Source of the DNA: Tritrichomonas foetus
Lineage: Eukaryota > Parabasalia > Tritrichomonadida > Tritrichomonadidae
Assembly: GCA_001839685.1 (NCBI GenBank)
Contig: MLAK01000709.1
Coordinates: 1 to 64,000 of the forward strand
Direction of reading: 5' to 3'
DNA length: 64,000 nt
The first letter of the stretch is position 1, and each line of letters opens with the position of its first letter. The notes under the pieces were generated by a model, which was not told the origin of the DNA, ran no database searches, and saw only the letters and a list, made by a program, of their open reading frames with translations. A program made the translations under genes and the position numbers. Shown piece after piece: positions 9,515-19,331 of this stretch.

Positions 9515-11928
9515 TTCCGGGAAATCGAGGTTATCTGAACTGAAAACAGAATAAAAAAATTGAATTGATTGAAAAAAATCATTCAATCTCAATTGATTGA
9601 AAATTCAAAAAATTCTCTCAAACCTTTACTCATCAAATGCCATTGAATATTGAAATGATCCAATCATGTTGATTTCAATTTTCTGAAAAAGTCATCATTT
9701 TATTCCATCATTGAATTTTTGTGATTTTTTTGAATAGTCCAAATGATTCAAATTTCGTCATTCTCTGATCAGAGGACATAATATCGTCTTTCCTATATTC
9801 AGAAACCAATAAGGATATATAAGATGCTACATGATAATTGAGTAGATTATCTTTTCTCAAATTTCTTCTTTCAATTGAATAATTCAATGATTTGATTGTG
9901 AGATTATGATTTTTTTTTCTCCCAATTTACTTTATATATTTGAATATGATTAATTAATTGAGAATGTAACGGCACATTCGAAAGAATCCATATTGCTGAT
10001 TTTGAGATATTTTCGTGCATTGAGGTCAATAAAGGTGAATGAGGAAGATTCAATATTGAATAAAATATATCGAAAGATTTCAAATACAATTATTTACTTA
10101 ACTATAGGCTTCAAAAAGTGATGAATGCGACTTTTAATGGCCTCCTCAACCATCTATATCAATGAATTCCAAAATTTCAAATCACAATTGAATCTGATCT
10201 CACAGATTTTGGTCAAATCCTTCTTTTTTTGAAAGTGGCAAGAAACATATTTATTGACTTTTTCATTTTCGCAAAATGATGAGATGGTACGCATTAAAGA
10301 AACTTTACCATTTCAATGCTATCAAAGTTTTATATGACTATTCAAAAGCGTCTACTATCTAAATAAAAAAGTTTCAAAGTCAAATTAATTTCAATTAAAA
10401 AAACTGCCTCGAAGGAAGCTTGCTGTTGTAGTGAATTGTGTGCTTATTTTTTGGCAGATAGGTGTGAGACTATTCAATTTCATGTCCTATTGTCAACTTT
10501 TTCCATAAAAAAGCGTGTAATAATTGACCTTAAGGAGGAAAAAAGGCCAAATGCAATTTGACATAAAATAATCTGTCGAAGTTTTTTGTTGGCAAATATA
10601 ATTGTGAAACGAATACGTAAAAAATTGATAATGTGAAAAGTTCTTAAATCGGACTGGTATTCATCCTGTATCATGTAAGCCATTATCTAATGCATGATGT
10701 TGATCCTCTTGGCAAAAAACTCAAGAAAAATAATTAATATATTTTCATCAGAAAATTATGCAAACCGTTTTGGTTTTTTGGTCACCGTTTTTCAAATCAA
10801 TTTGTATTGGGCTTTCATTTGGGAAATTCGAAATTGTTGTTAACTTTTTTCAAGAAATTCCATCAATCACCTTTGATTTGTTTCCTGTTTTTTCCATTTT
10901 CATTATTAGTATTAAATTGACGAGTTATTGTGTTTGATAATGAATTTTTATGATTTTGACTCAAAGAAGGATCATTTTTCAATTCAAAAGAATTCAACTG
11001 TACTGGTTTTTTCCTGTCACCTTCGTATTTTGCAAAGCACGAAATCAGGGAATATCCGATCACTTTAATTTTGATGTTTTATGTGAGCTCAGGGAGATGG
11101 ATGAAAGTATTTTGGAACACACAAAAAAACAAAGTGAAATTCACCTGAAAAATTTCTGAAATAACTCCTATATTGGACTCAATTTACTTTAATAACATCA
11201 TTCAACTTTAATTGCATTGTTTCAACCATGTTCTTTCATTTCCACTTCTTTTTCAAGGAAAATAAATTTTTTATGTGAAAATATATAAGATTTTCAATTC
11301 AGTTTTGTTAGATTTTGTATAGTACTGACCATTTTCTATATGTGATTTTGTATATCTCTGGAGATTTTTGAATATTGTATGAATATTTGATATGAACCAA
11401 TGTATTTATAAATTTGATAAATATTTTTGAATAACACAAATTTATTTAAAATCATTCATAATGAAAATAAGAATGATGTTAGATATGGTCAAATTATGGT
11501 GAATAAACGATTTGTATGCAATGATTGAACATTTTATTCAAATTCATCTCTCTCCATTGTTGTCTCTTCAATCTTAATATCTCCATTAATAACGATTGAA
11601 AATGTGAACAACACAAGAATTTGATTTTCTACTCATGATGGCCAAAGTTTGAATGCAAAGTGATCAAAAAATAAGTGTCAGAAAGATTTTACAGCTTTTA
11701 TCGCGCTCTGCATCTATTAGGCATAGGAAAATATGTGATATTGTTGAGTGTACTCTTCATAATCATCAAACATTAATTTTAACTTTTTATCTAATAACTT
11801 TTCATTATTCATTTTTATTCACATTATCTTTTGATTCCTTTTGACTCATAAATAAATAATCAAACTGTGATAATCATAAGAAATTTCATGAATAATCGAA
11901 TAAATCAGGTGACTTTTGGATATGTCTC

Positions 11929-11940
11929 CCTAGTTTTCGA
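11929..11940 (+). repeat. 12-bp intergenic motif, copy 2 of 3
   Basis: Exact copy of CCTAGTTTTCGA; see 919-930. Confidence 0.4.
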
Positions 11941-13652
11941 GAATCTATGAAATATCATTCATGGTGTTCATGTTGGAAGATGAAATGTAATGGATAATCA
12001 TTTATAGTGAAAAATGGATGAACTAAATTGGCTAAAATCGTTATTTTTCCCACATATCTGAGAATACAATGAAATATAGGTGTATATAATTGGTATTCTT
12101 ACTGGTAATTTCATATAATCTCAATTATGAAATAAAATTTAATAGTTCATATAATAGAGTTTTTGCTCGGTTATGTTAGACACATAAAATTTAACAATAT
12201 AATAATAATGTAATGGGATATCTCTAATTATAGAAATGAAATTTTGTAATTTTTATATATGAATAAATAATCCAAAAAATTAGTTCCATTAGAATGATTC
12301 GAAATGTGAAGAATTATCTATATACATTCTTATTCATGAATGGTTAATGATCAAATTCTTTTTCTTTTATTCAATATCTCTTGTTTTTGTAAAGGTAACT
12401 GAAGATTTTCATTACCTTTTTCAAAACTCTGCCGATTACATTGATTTTTTTTAGAACACTTAATTTTCAATCAAATTGACTGTTCGATGTTTGATTTGAC
12501 AGAAATGTGAACTCAGGGAAATAAATAAACCCATCATATGTCTCTTTTTACGGAAATTAAATTGAACTTTTGTAAGTTTTATTTGAAAAATCGAGATTTT
12601 GAAAGAACCAGTGAATTTTCTTTACTTTGGTTTCCTTTATCTGCACATAACGACAATAATGAACAGTAATTTAATGTAATGGCATGATGTTTTCATTTTT
12701 GAGATTTTTCTAATTTTGACGACAGATAACCAAAAAGTTAGAAGAATTACGAGAAGGGAAAATAGATGTTAAATTGGATATAAAGATTAAAAAACTGGTC
12801 AAGATGATCTATGTTTTCAATGATAAATCATTTTTTTTTCACTTATTTGTGGGAATTAATATTATTACCATTCACTAATGAATTAGAAAGATGAAAAATA
12901 AGGGAATCTGTTCAGGGGCACACAAAAACTCCGATAATAAAAAAATTATTGAATTTTCAAAAAGAAACAAGCTGGAATTTTTGGCGGTTGCTGGTTAAAT
13001 TAAAGGGCAAAAATTTATCAAATTTCGTCAATTGGTGAATTTTTTGAATTGAAATGGCCAATATTTTTGAATGAGGACATGTTTTTAAACTTAGAGATAT
13101 TCTCTCTTTGAAATCGCGAATTTTTTGGAAATATCGATTATAAATCTAGGTTATATATTAGTCTAATTATGTTCTTCAATTTTTTTTTTGAAATCGGTTG
13201 ATTTTTTATGTTTTTACAAAATATTTCACAATTTATTATTTTATTTCTATGAATAATGAATTGAATATAAATCTAGGCATTAATTTAATGAGAGGCACTA
13301 GAAACGAAAGCCTGCCAAAGATTACCAAAATAATTATTTGCAAACATTTAAGAATTATTATCCATATAAAATTATTTTATCATAGCTTACGATTTATTTA
13401 TGTCTGTCATTTTAACTCTTGCCATCATAGAAATTCATAAATATTATTAAAAATATTGAAAAAATTGACAAATACGATGTAATCATTACGAATGCACTAT
13501 TTCTTGAGGAAAGCCTCTATTGCTTCTGAAAATCGACAAAATTTTATAATAACTAGTTGTGGAAATGAATGATAATATTTTGCAGGGAAATTCATAACTT
13601 GTAAGCTATTTTAATTCCGGGAAATGAAATAGCTTTCACAATATCATCATAT

Positions 13653-13712
13653 CATTCAATTTTTTCACTTTCAATTGAAAAATTGCCAATGAAACATTGA
13701 AAGTGAATTGAA
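13653..13712. repeat. Imperfect inverted repeat
   Basis: A left arm ending TTCACTTTCAATTG and a right arm CATTGAAAGTGAATTGAAT are complementary except for a few extra Ts in the left arm. They enclose a short spacer. Confidence 0.4.
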
Positions 13713-14035
13713 TTCAAAATATTGATCATCCTTTGAAATCACACAAATATTAATATTTGAATGAATAGAATTTTGAACAAATAAACGGATTTTTAATCAG
13801 CATACAACATAATAAAGTTCACTCTCATGACCCTGAGAACCTCCATATCACAATATAGTTCAATCACAGTGTAGAGAGAATCATGACAATATAGAACAGA
13901 TATATTAATTCTTGAGAAATTCAGAGTTAACAACTGAAATCCAATTTCTGATGAGATAACCCAAACTTGAAGGTCAAATAAAGGTCAAAAGTTCAATAGT
14001 AAATATAATGTGAGCTTTGCTGGTTCTTTGGGCTA

Positions 14036-14160
14036 TTTCTACTTGCAGGAGGCGCGGCAAATGAACGCAGCATATGAAGCGCAGCGAACAGGAGCTATGG
14101 TCACGCGCAAGCTCCTCCTCCAATGGCCTAATGAGTCGAAGGGGCCATTATTCTGCCTAA
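14036..14160. other. GC-rich islet with two hairpins; possible ncRNA or gene relic
   Basis: About 120 bases stand out as GC-rich in very AT-rich DNA. Two stems are exact. AGGAGCT (14090-14096) pairs with AGCTCCT (14110-14116), and AATGGCC (14122-14128) pairs with GGCCATT (14143-14149). GGAGG near 14047-14051 could compete for the CCTCC run at 14114-14120. Upstream, AAGGTCAAA is present twice within 20 bp (13971-13995). I could not match it to U1-U6, U3, SRP, RNase P or MRP RNA. A plus-strand frame is open across it (14010-14222) but lacks an early ATG, so a decayed coding fragment is the other reading. Confidence 0.4.
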
Positions 14161-14548
14161 AAACATATTTCATCACAACAAAGCCATGCCAAGTGAACTG
14201 TTTATCCCTAATATTTCATTAAAAAAGTTAGTAAATTACCAAAAGAGTATCTGAGTTCATTTTATTAGTTTTTTTCACGAAAGAAAATCATTTTTCTCTA
14301 CAATATTAATCTGCATCACCAAATAGACTTTATTTCTAATCATATTAGTTTCGTTTGTAATGTGAATTGTTTTTAATCGAATACCTTAAGTTTCATTTAG
14401 AAGAAATTAGGAATGAGGGCCAAATACACATTTTCATTGTTTTCCAAAACATTTGACCTATTGGTGAATTTGTCAGTATCGTCGAAAAAATAAAAGGTAA
14501 AAATTTTTACCAATTACTGATATTATTCACCTCCACTTTTCACCTAGC

Positions 14549-14553
14549 TCATA
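14549..14553 (+). promoter_or_regulatory. Initiator (Inr) TCATA
   Basis: TCATA fits the trichomonad initiator TCA(+1)YW. The expected +1 A at 14551 is 12 nt before the ATG at 14563, the usual very short 5' leader. Confidence 0.6.
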
Positions 14554-14562
14554 TTTAGGAAA

Positions 14563-16221
14563 ATGATGATTTCCACATCTTCCTCCGGTAGGTCCGTTAT
14601 CATCGAAGGACCAAAAGACTCTCTGAACAAACTCAAGAAAAAACTTCAGACACTACTTCATTCCCCCGATGAAATTGGCGAAAATGTTTTTATCGAACTT
14701 CAAACAGTATTTAAATCACTTGGGCCGTCTTCCTGCGTCAGAACGACATCAGACATTATGAACGCACATTTAAATAAAGAAAAAGTGATTTATACCAATC
14801 GCGCGAAAGAATTTTTGAAAAAGTTAGGACATAATCAAGACGACGCAAAAGAAGATGAAGATTTGACAATTCCAGAGATTCCGAGAGGAAATTTGACGCT
14901 TGATGAAGTAAAAGCAAAATTCGGCTTTAAAGAAATTCGATCAAATGTTTACGAAATTTTAATACCAGACGAATTGAGTCAAAACCTACTCAAAGCCAAA
15001 AGGATGATGCAGAATGGAGAAAACGTCGAATCTAATCGTTTTAGCTGCCTCGAAGATCCAGCAGATGAACAATCTATTCTTTACAATTTTGACCATAAAA
15101 TTGACCCTAAAAATGTCAAAAATAATACAGTTGTTGTGAGAAGGTCAGGAAGAGACAAAGATGAAGCACACTTTATTTATACATCCCTTAGACTCCTCCG
15201 TCTTTACGAACGAGAAAATGAAGGCCCTGTCTTGAATAAATTCAAAAGACGAGTTTCGAATTATCTCAAAAATATTATTAATTCAAATTCATATTCTGAA
15301 CCTTTTGATCCATTAAAAGTTCCAGAATTTCATACGGAATTAATTGGTAAAGACATTTTAATTCCACCTGTTGAACACTTCACCAAATTCCCAGTGAAAC
15401 TACCAATATTTGAAACAACATTTTTAATTGAAACTTTTTGTGAATTCCAAGACAAAAAACATAAATGTAACTTTTCTAAAGAGTTCCTCGACCATAAAAC
15501 AATTTACCTTTTGTCCCTACTCGCTCCCCTTCCAGTTGCCCTCGAATACAATAATTATGAAAATACAGCAACTATGACTTTTGCAGATTGTTCCATTCCA
15601 GCTGCTAACCAAAATGATAATGCTATTGATCAAACTGGTGAAGTTGTTTCTGCTGAATTTATTTATAATCAAGTTTCTTTAGCTGTTAATTGTTTTTCAC
15701 GATTGCCAAAAATTACTGCAACTTTCCATAATGTTGATTCTTTTTATTTCATGCCTGGAAACCTCTTCAAAATCAGCGATCAACTTGATATGCCAATTGT
15801 CCGAGGTCTTGACAACAACATTAATGGGGTATCTGCATCATTTGTAGTTTGGGCTGTACCTTCTTCTCCAAATGATCCAAAAATTGAAGAATTGAATCAG
15901 TTTCTGAAAGAGCAATATGATTTGATTCAATTATACTTTTGTGATCAATGTAAGAAGCCTTATTCTAAAGGATTTGGTGGAGAATGCTCCCTGACTGAGC
16001 ACTGTGGTGAACAAGTCAGATTTGATGATGGATTACTTGAACACTCAACACCATCACTTGATGGAGACATAATTACTGTCAAGTACACCTGCTGTGGAGA
16101 AGTCCAGAAATTCTCACCAGGATGCAATGACATGGTCTTTCCATTTGGGCATCAGATGCTGATTGATCCTGCATCTCACAATGGAATCTCATCATCACAA
16201 TTTCTCTTTCAGGTAGCGTAA
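14563..16221 (+). CDS. Hypothetical protein with C-terminal Cys/His (zinc-type) module
   Basis: This is a 552-residue protein starting 12 nt after an Inr. The N-terminal 100 residues look like a small helical domain (LKKKLQTLLHSPDEIGENVF, then TNRAKEFLKKLGHNQ) with the rhythm of a PUB/PUG-type domain. A second short helical module follows at about 110-150. The middle is of mixed composition without a known signature. The last 100 residues hold paired Cys motifs (CDQCKKPYSKGFGGECSLTEHC, then TCCGE, SPGC and a terminal His), which look like one or two structural zinc sites. There is no signal peptide or membrane segment. I do not recognise the family; a ubiquitin/p97-linked adaptor is one guess. 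Confidence 0.7.
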   Translation: MMISTSSSGRSVIIEGPKDSLNKLKKKLQTLLHSPDEIGENVFIELQTVFKSLGPSSCVRTTSDIMNAHLNKEKVIYTNRAKEFLKKLGHNQDDAKEDEDLTIPEIPRGNLTLDEVKAKFGFKEIRSNVYEILIPDELSQNLLKAKRMMQNGENVESNRFSCLEDPADEQSILYNFDHKIDPKNVKNNTVVVRRSGRDKDEAHFIYTSLRLLRLYERENEGPVLNKFKRRVSNYLKNIINSNSYSEPFDPLKVPEFHTELIGKDILIPPVEHFTKFPVKLPIFETTFLIETFCEFQDKKHKCNFSKEFLDHKTIYLLSLLAPLPVALEYNNYENTATMTFADCSIPAANQNDNAIDQTGEVVSAEFIYNQVSLAVNCFSRLPKITATFHNVDSFYFMPGNLFKISDQLDMPIVRGLDNNINGVSASFVVWAVPSSPNDPKIEELNQFLKEQYDLIQLYFCDQCKKPYSKGFGGECSLTEHCGEQVRFDDGLLEHSTPSLDGDIITVKYTCCGEVQKFSPGCNDMVFPFGHQMLIDPASHNGISSSQFLFQVA

Positions 16222-16273
16222 ATATATAATAATACTATACATTTTATTATTGTGAAATATTTTATTTTTAGTG

Positions 16274-16376
16274 ATTCATGTGATTTTTTGTGATTTATTT
16301 TTTGTGCTTCATGTGATTTTTTGTGTTTCATGTGATTTTTTGTGTTTCATGTGATTTTTTGTGTTTCATGTGATTT
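16274..16376. repeat. 19-bp minisatellite, about 4-5 copies
   Basis: Three exact or near-exact 19-bp units, CTTCATGTGATTTTTTGTG and TTTCATGTGATTTTTTGTG, run head to tail at 16307-16363. A partial fourth follows at 16364-16376 and a degenerate copy lies at 16274-16292. It lies between two convergent genes, in the 3' flank of the plus-strand one. Confidence 0.8.
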
Positions 16377-16586
16377 GTCTATGTAAGTGATTTTTGTGTG
16401 ATTTTATTTTTCTCTTTACTGGCTTTTTTCTTGAAGCTTTACTGGAAATTTTGTGTTTTCTTTCATTTCAGGATTTCCTGTGGGGAACGAAAAAAAAAAA
16501 GGTGTCAAAAAATGTAAGTCATAGATATACTTTGTAAACACTTTTATGAAAATTTAGAGAAAGTAGATAGAAAAAAATAGAAAACT

Positions 16587-17165
16587 TCAGCAACATCCGC
16601 TCTTTTGTTCATTTTCTTCCGCTTGTGCTGGCTTGAATTCGACCGTTGTTGCCGCCGCTCGCTGATTCTGACACGAATGGACAATCGTTGCAACTGCCTG
16701 AAAGAGTAGGTCAATGCCATCTCCTGTGAGAGCCGATGTTTGGTAGTACTCGTAACCGCGCGCTCTGGCAAATGATTGAACGTCATCGAGGTCGACTTTG
16801 TGCTCCAAATCGCTTTTGTTTGCGACTATAACTATCGAGCACTCGCCTTGGTCTGTGAGGTAGCGAATCCATTCGTCGAGGTGAGAGAAAGTTTCTGGCC
16901 GATTGATATCGAAGACGACTAGGCCCACTTGGGCACCGCGGGAGTACATTGGAAGGAGGCATTTGAAGTTCTCTTGTCCGGCGGTATCCCAGACGCTGAG
17001 CGAAACTTCTTCGCCATCGAGCGGAACAACACATTTGATTGAATTTGCAGCAACCGTCGTTTCTTGAGCGCCATCAACTATATTATTGTATTTGTTAACA
17101 ATAGCTGTCTTTCCGACTTGAGTATCGCCGACAACAACAACCTTGCCTGGAATTATCTGACTCAT
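16587..17165 (-). CDS. Rab-family small GTPase
   Basis: This 192-residue GTPase carries all guanine-nucleotide motifs: P-loop GDTQVGKT (13-20), switch-I Thr in ETTVAANS (about 35-42), WDTAGQ (59-64) with the catalytic Gln, NKSD (116-119) and TSAL (143-146). A hypervariable tail ends in Cys-Cys at 191-192, the double geranylgeranylation site of Rabs. It should cycle between membrane and GDI and direct vesicle traffic. The exact Rab subtype cannot be read safely. A TCATT initiator at 17184-17188 on the minus strand places the start 21 nt upstream of the ATG. Coding GC is clearly higher than the flanks. Confidence 0.95.
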   Translation of the reverse strand: MSQIIPGKVVVVGDTQVGKTAIVNKYNNIVDGAQETTVAANSIKCVVPLDGEEVSLSVWDTAGQENFKCLLPMYSRGAQVGLVVFDINRPETFSHLDEWIRYLTDQGECSIVIVANKSDLEHKVDLDDVQSFARARGYEYYQTSALTGDGIDLLFQAVATIVHSCQNQRAAATTVEFKPAQAEENEQKSGCC

Positions 17166-17183
17166 TTTCTTTGTTATCGATGA

Positions 17184-17188
17184 AATGA
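17184..17188 (-). promoter_or_regulatory. Initiator (Inr) TCATT
   Basis: On the minus strand TCATT has its +1 A at 17186, 21 nt before the Rab start codon. Confidence 0.55.
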
Positions 17189-18049
17189 GTCTTCAAACGA
17201 GTGAAATTTTTGATCAGAATTGAATAATTATTTGAAGTTCATTGAATTATCATACAATATCGAACTTTTTTACTGTTTATTTGGTTATATTGTTTTGGGA
17301 TGTGGACGTTTATCAATTCAAATTGACAAGAAAAAATGTTTTCTGAAATGATTAAAAATTTTGAAATAAACTTTTTCTGTGTCTGCGCTTTTTCCAATAT
17401 ATTCAAATATTTGAAATTGATATTAACTATTAAATCACCGGATATTTCTATCAAAAAATGCATTTCTTGAAATGAAGATAATATAGAGGAGAGAAACGCT
17501 ATTTTTGAATAATTAAACACAATTATATTTATTAAAAATTAGTTTGTTCCTTCTAAATATACGAGATTCATCGAGATTTTCACAAATATAAGAAATTTCA
17601 GACCTGCACTCAATTTTTTCGTAATCATCACAAAAAAATCGTTTATAGGTTTTTTACTCTCAATTAAAGATAGATGTATACAAACTAACTAGCTCTAGAT
17701 GTAGAAGACNATTGANAGNTCTAAATNNATAATTGTTGATATTATTGTCATCTAAATATTATTTAATTGTAATCCTATTAATAATATATAAATATTATAA
17801 TTTAAAAATCAAGATACAGAGAAAACCAAATCCATAAAAAAATTGTGAGAAAAAAATAAACCCCACAGAAATTTCTGAGAATTATTGAGATAAAAAGTGA
17901 TTTTATAGCATTAATATCTTGATTATTTCTTATCATAAATCGTGCTTTTTATTATCATATGACCCTCCATCGAAAATTATAATGTTTTCCAAAATACAAA
18001 AATGAAGTATAAAAAAAATATTAATAATTTTGATATAAATAAAAAAAAT
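17189..18049. other. Intergenic; includes ambiguous bases
   Basis: No convincing gene. Five ambiguous bases (17710, 17716, 17719, 17727 and 17728) mark a weak spot in the assembly. A minus-strand frame at 17239-17520 lacks an early ATG and is not called. Confidence 0.5.
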
Positions 18050-18309
18050 TTAGGCATCAATGAGAAGATTACGAATGTTTTGCCATCTAAATGGCGAGTC
18101 ATCAGAAAATTCACTTGGCATCGAGTCTGGAAAAAAACATATTGGATTCCATTTTTCTTGATTTGGTCTTTCAATCGTTGTATCTGTATCCCTGCTTGAG
18201 AATGTGCTGTTGAGGACTGCCAGTCTATTTTCTTCATATACTAAAATTTTATGACAGAAAAGATTTCAATACATTCATATTTGTCAAATGGAAATTGAAT
18301 TAATTCAAC
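18050..18309 (-). pseudogene. Decayed protein-coding fragment, family unknown
   Basis: On the minus strand one frame reads VELIQFPFDKYECIEIFSV (about 18309-18245) and then meets a stop. The neighbouring frame continues from about 18243 with EENRLAVLNSTFSSRDTD and later WNPICFFPDSMPSEFSDD, ending at a stop at 18050-18052. Composition and codon use are those of real protein on both sides of one frameshift, and upstream frames contain several stops. The best reading is the 3' end of a dead gene copy. I do not recognise the parent. Confidence 0.45.
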
Positions 18310-19331
18310 ATCACTGAGTTAAAACTATCAAAATTTTCGCGATTTTTAATTAAAAATCGATAGAAGAAGTGTAAATAGAATTATGGGAAGCAGTATTATA
18401 ATCTTTGTGATTCTTGGAAAAAAAGCTTCTCACAATTTTTTTTTAGGCTTTCTCCAAAATCGCTCTTTTTTCGGTTTAATTGTTGCAAAATTTCAAAACT
18501 ATGAATAAATATGGCTCATAACTATAAAATATAGATTTAACAATTGACTGAAAGCTGTTCACCCGAAAACTGAAACAATAGCTTCTTCAGAATCATTTTC
18601 GAAATATTTGTGAATTCGACCATTTGCGAAGTTTGCGATAAGGGAAATTTTCGTCATTCTTTTAGCTATTTGGGTTTTGATTTTTGACTGATGGTATTAA
18701 GTAATACTGATGATAAGGATCATTTGAGTGATTTCGTACGTTAAGACTATTTGGTTTGTATACATCTTTAAAGATCGTACTTTTTAGAATATTGACGATT
18801 TTTTTTTTTCATTCAATTAAAATGACACAACTCATTTCATTATTAATAGTCCTTTTTAAAATTCTTTATTCTTGTTTTAGTTTGCCTACCTTTTCACTCT
18901 TGAATTACAGGTGTCATTTGGAATACATTTTAGTATCCAATGAACATGAATCTCATTTGAATTTTTGTCTTCACCAAAAATTTTCTTGAGAAAAAAAGAT
19001 GATTTAGTGCCTATATAATATAGGTTCGAGTTTTGATTAATATCTAATTGAACACTTCAAGTAGGAAAACTTTTAACACCAAATGATATTCCAATTTTCT
19101 GACTATGTTTATGTTTATCTCTTATGGTTTCGAAAGATTATTTATTAAAGGATAGTTATTTATGAATTATTCTAATTGGTATCAACTATTCATCTGGGAG
19201 TGAACCAGATGCTAAGACTATCATTAATGAAGGAATATTTCTATCTCTTATCAATGATATAAAAACGATCGAAAAGACGAATTATTTTATAATATAGTTG
19301 TTTATGAGTAATTATGAGAAATTGATTGCGA
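18310..19331. other. Intergenic, no clear gene
   Basis: Only short frames. A minus-strand stretch near 18880-18990 reads like protein for about 30 residues and then breaks. It could be another relic, but the support is thin. Confidence 0.4.

Larger units (their letters stand above)
9515..14562. other. 5-kb region almost without genes
   Basis: This is the longest gene-poor stretch in the window. Short frames exist: a minus-strand 67-codon ATG frame at 10480-10683, and plus-strand ones at 10950-11159 and 11653-11844. The 10480-10683 frame reads like protein and continues upstream on the minus strand to about 10860 apart from four stops, so it may be a decayed gene. None matches a family I know. 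A copy of the 12-bp motif lies at 11929-11940, an imperfect inverted repeat at 13653-13712 and a GC-rich structured islet at 14036-14160. Confidence 0.5.

Noticed and set aside
14010..14110. U4 snRNA
   Set aside because: AGCTTTGC and GAGGCGCG resemble pieces of U4, but the 5' stem-loop, the Sm site and the U6-pairing order are not there.
14010..14222. Plus-strand frame across the GC-rich islet as a gene
   Set aside because: It begins at GTG with no early ATG; two hairpins explain the composition equally well. Kept only as an unassigned islet.
17239..17520. Minus-strand frame of 93 codons upstream of Rab
   Set aside because: Starts at GTG, Phe/Ile-rich, no similarity recognised; the Rab promoter must lie in this region.
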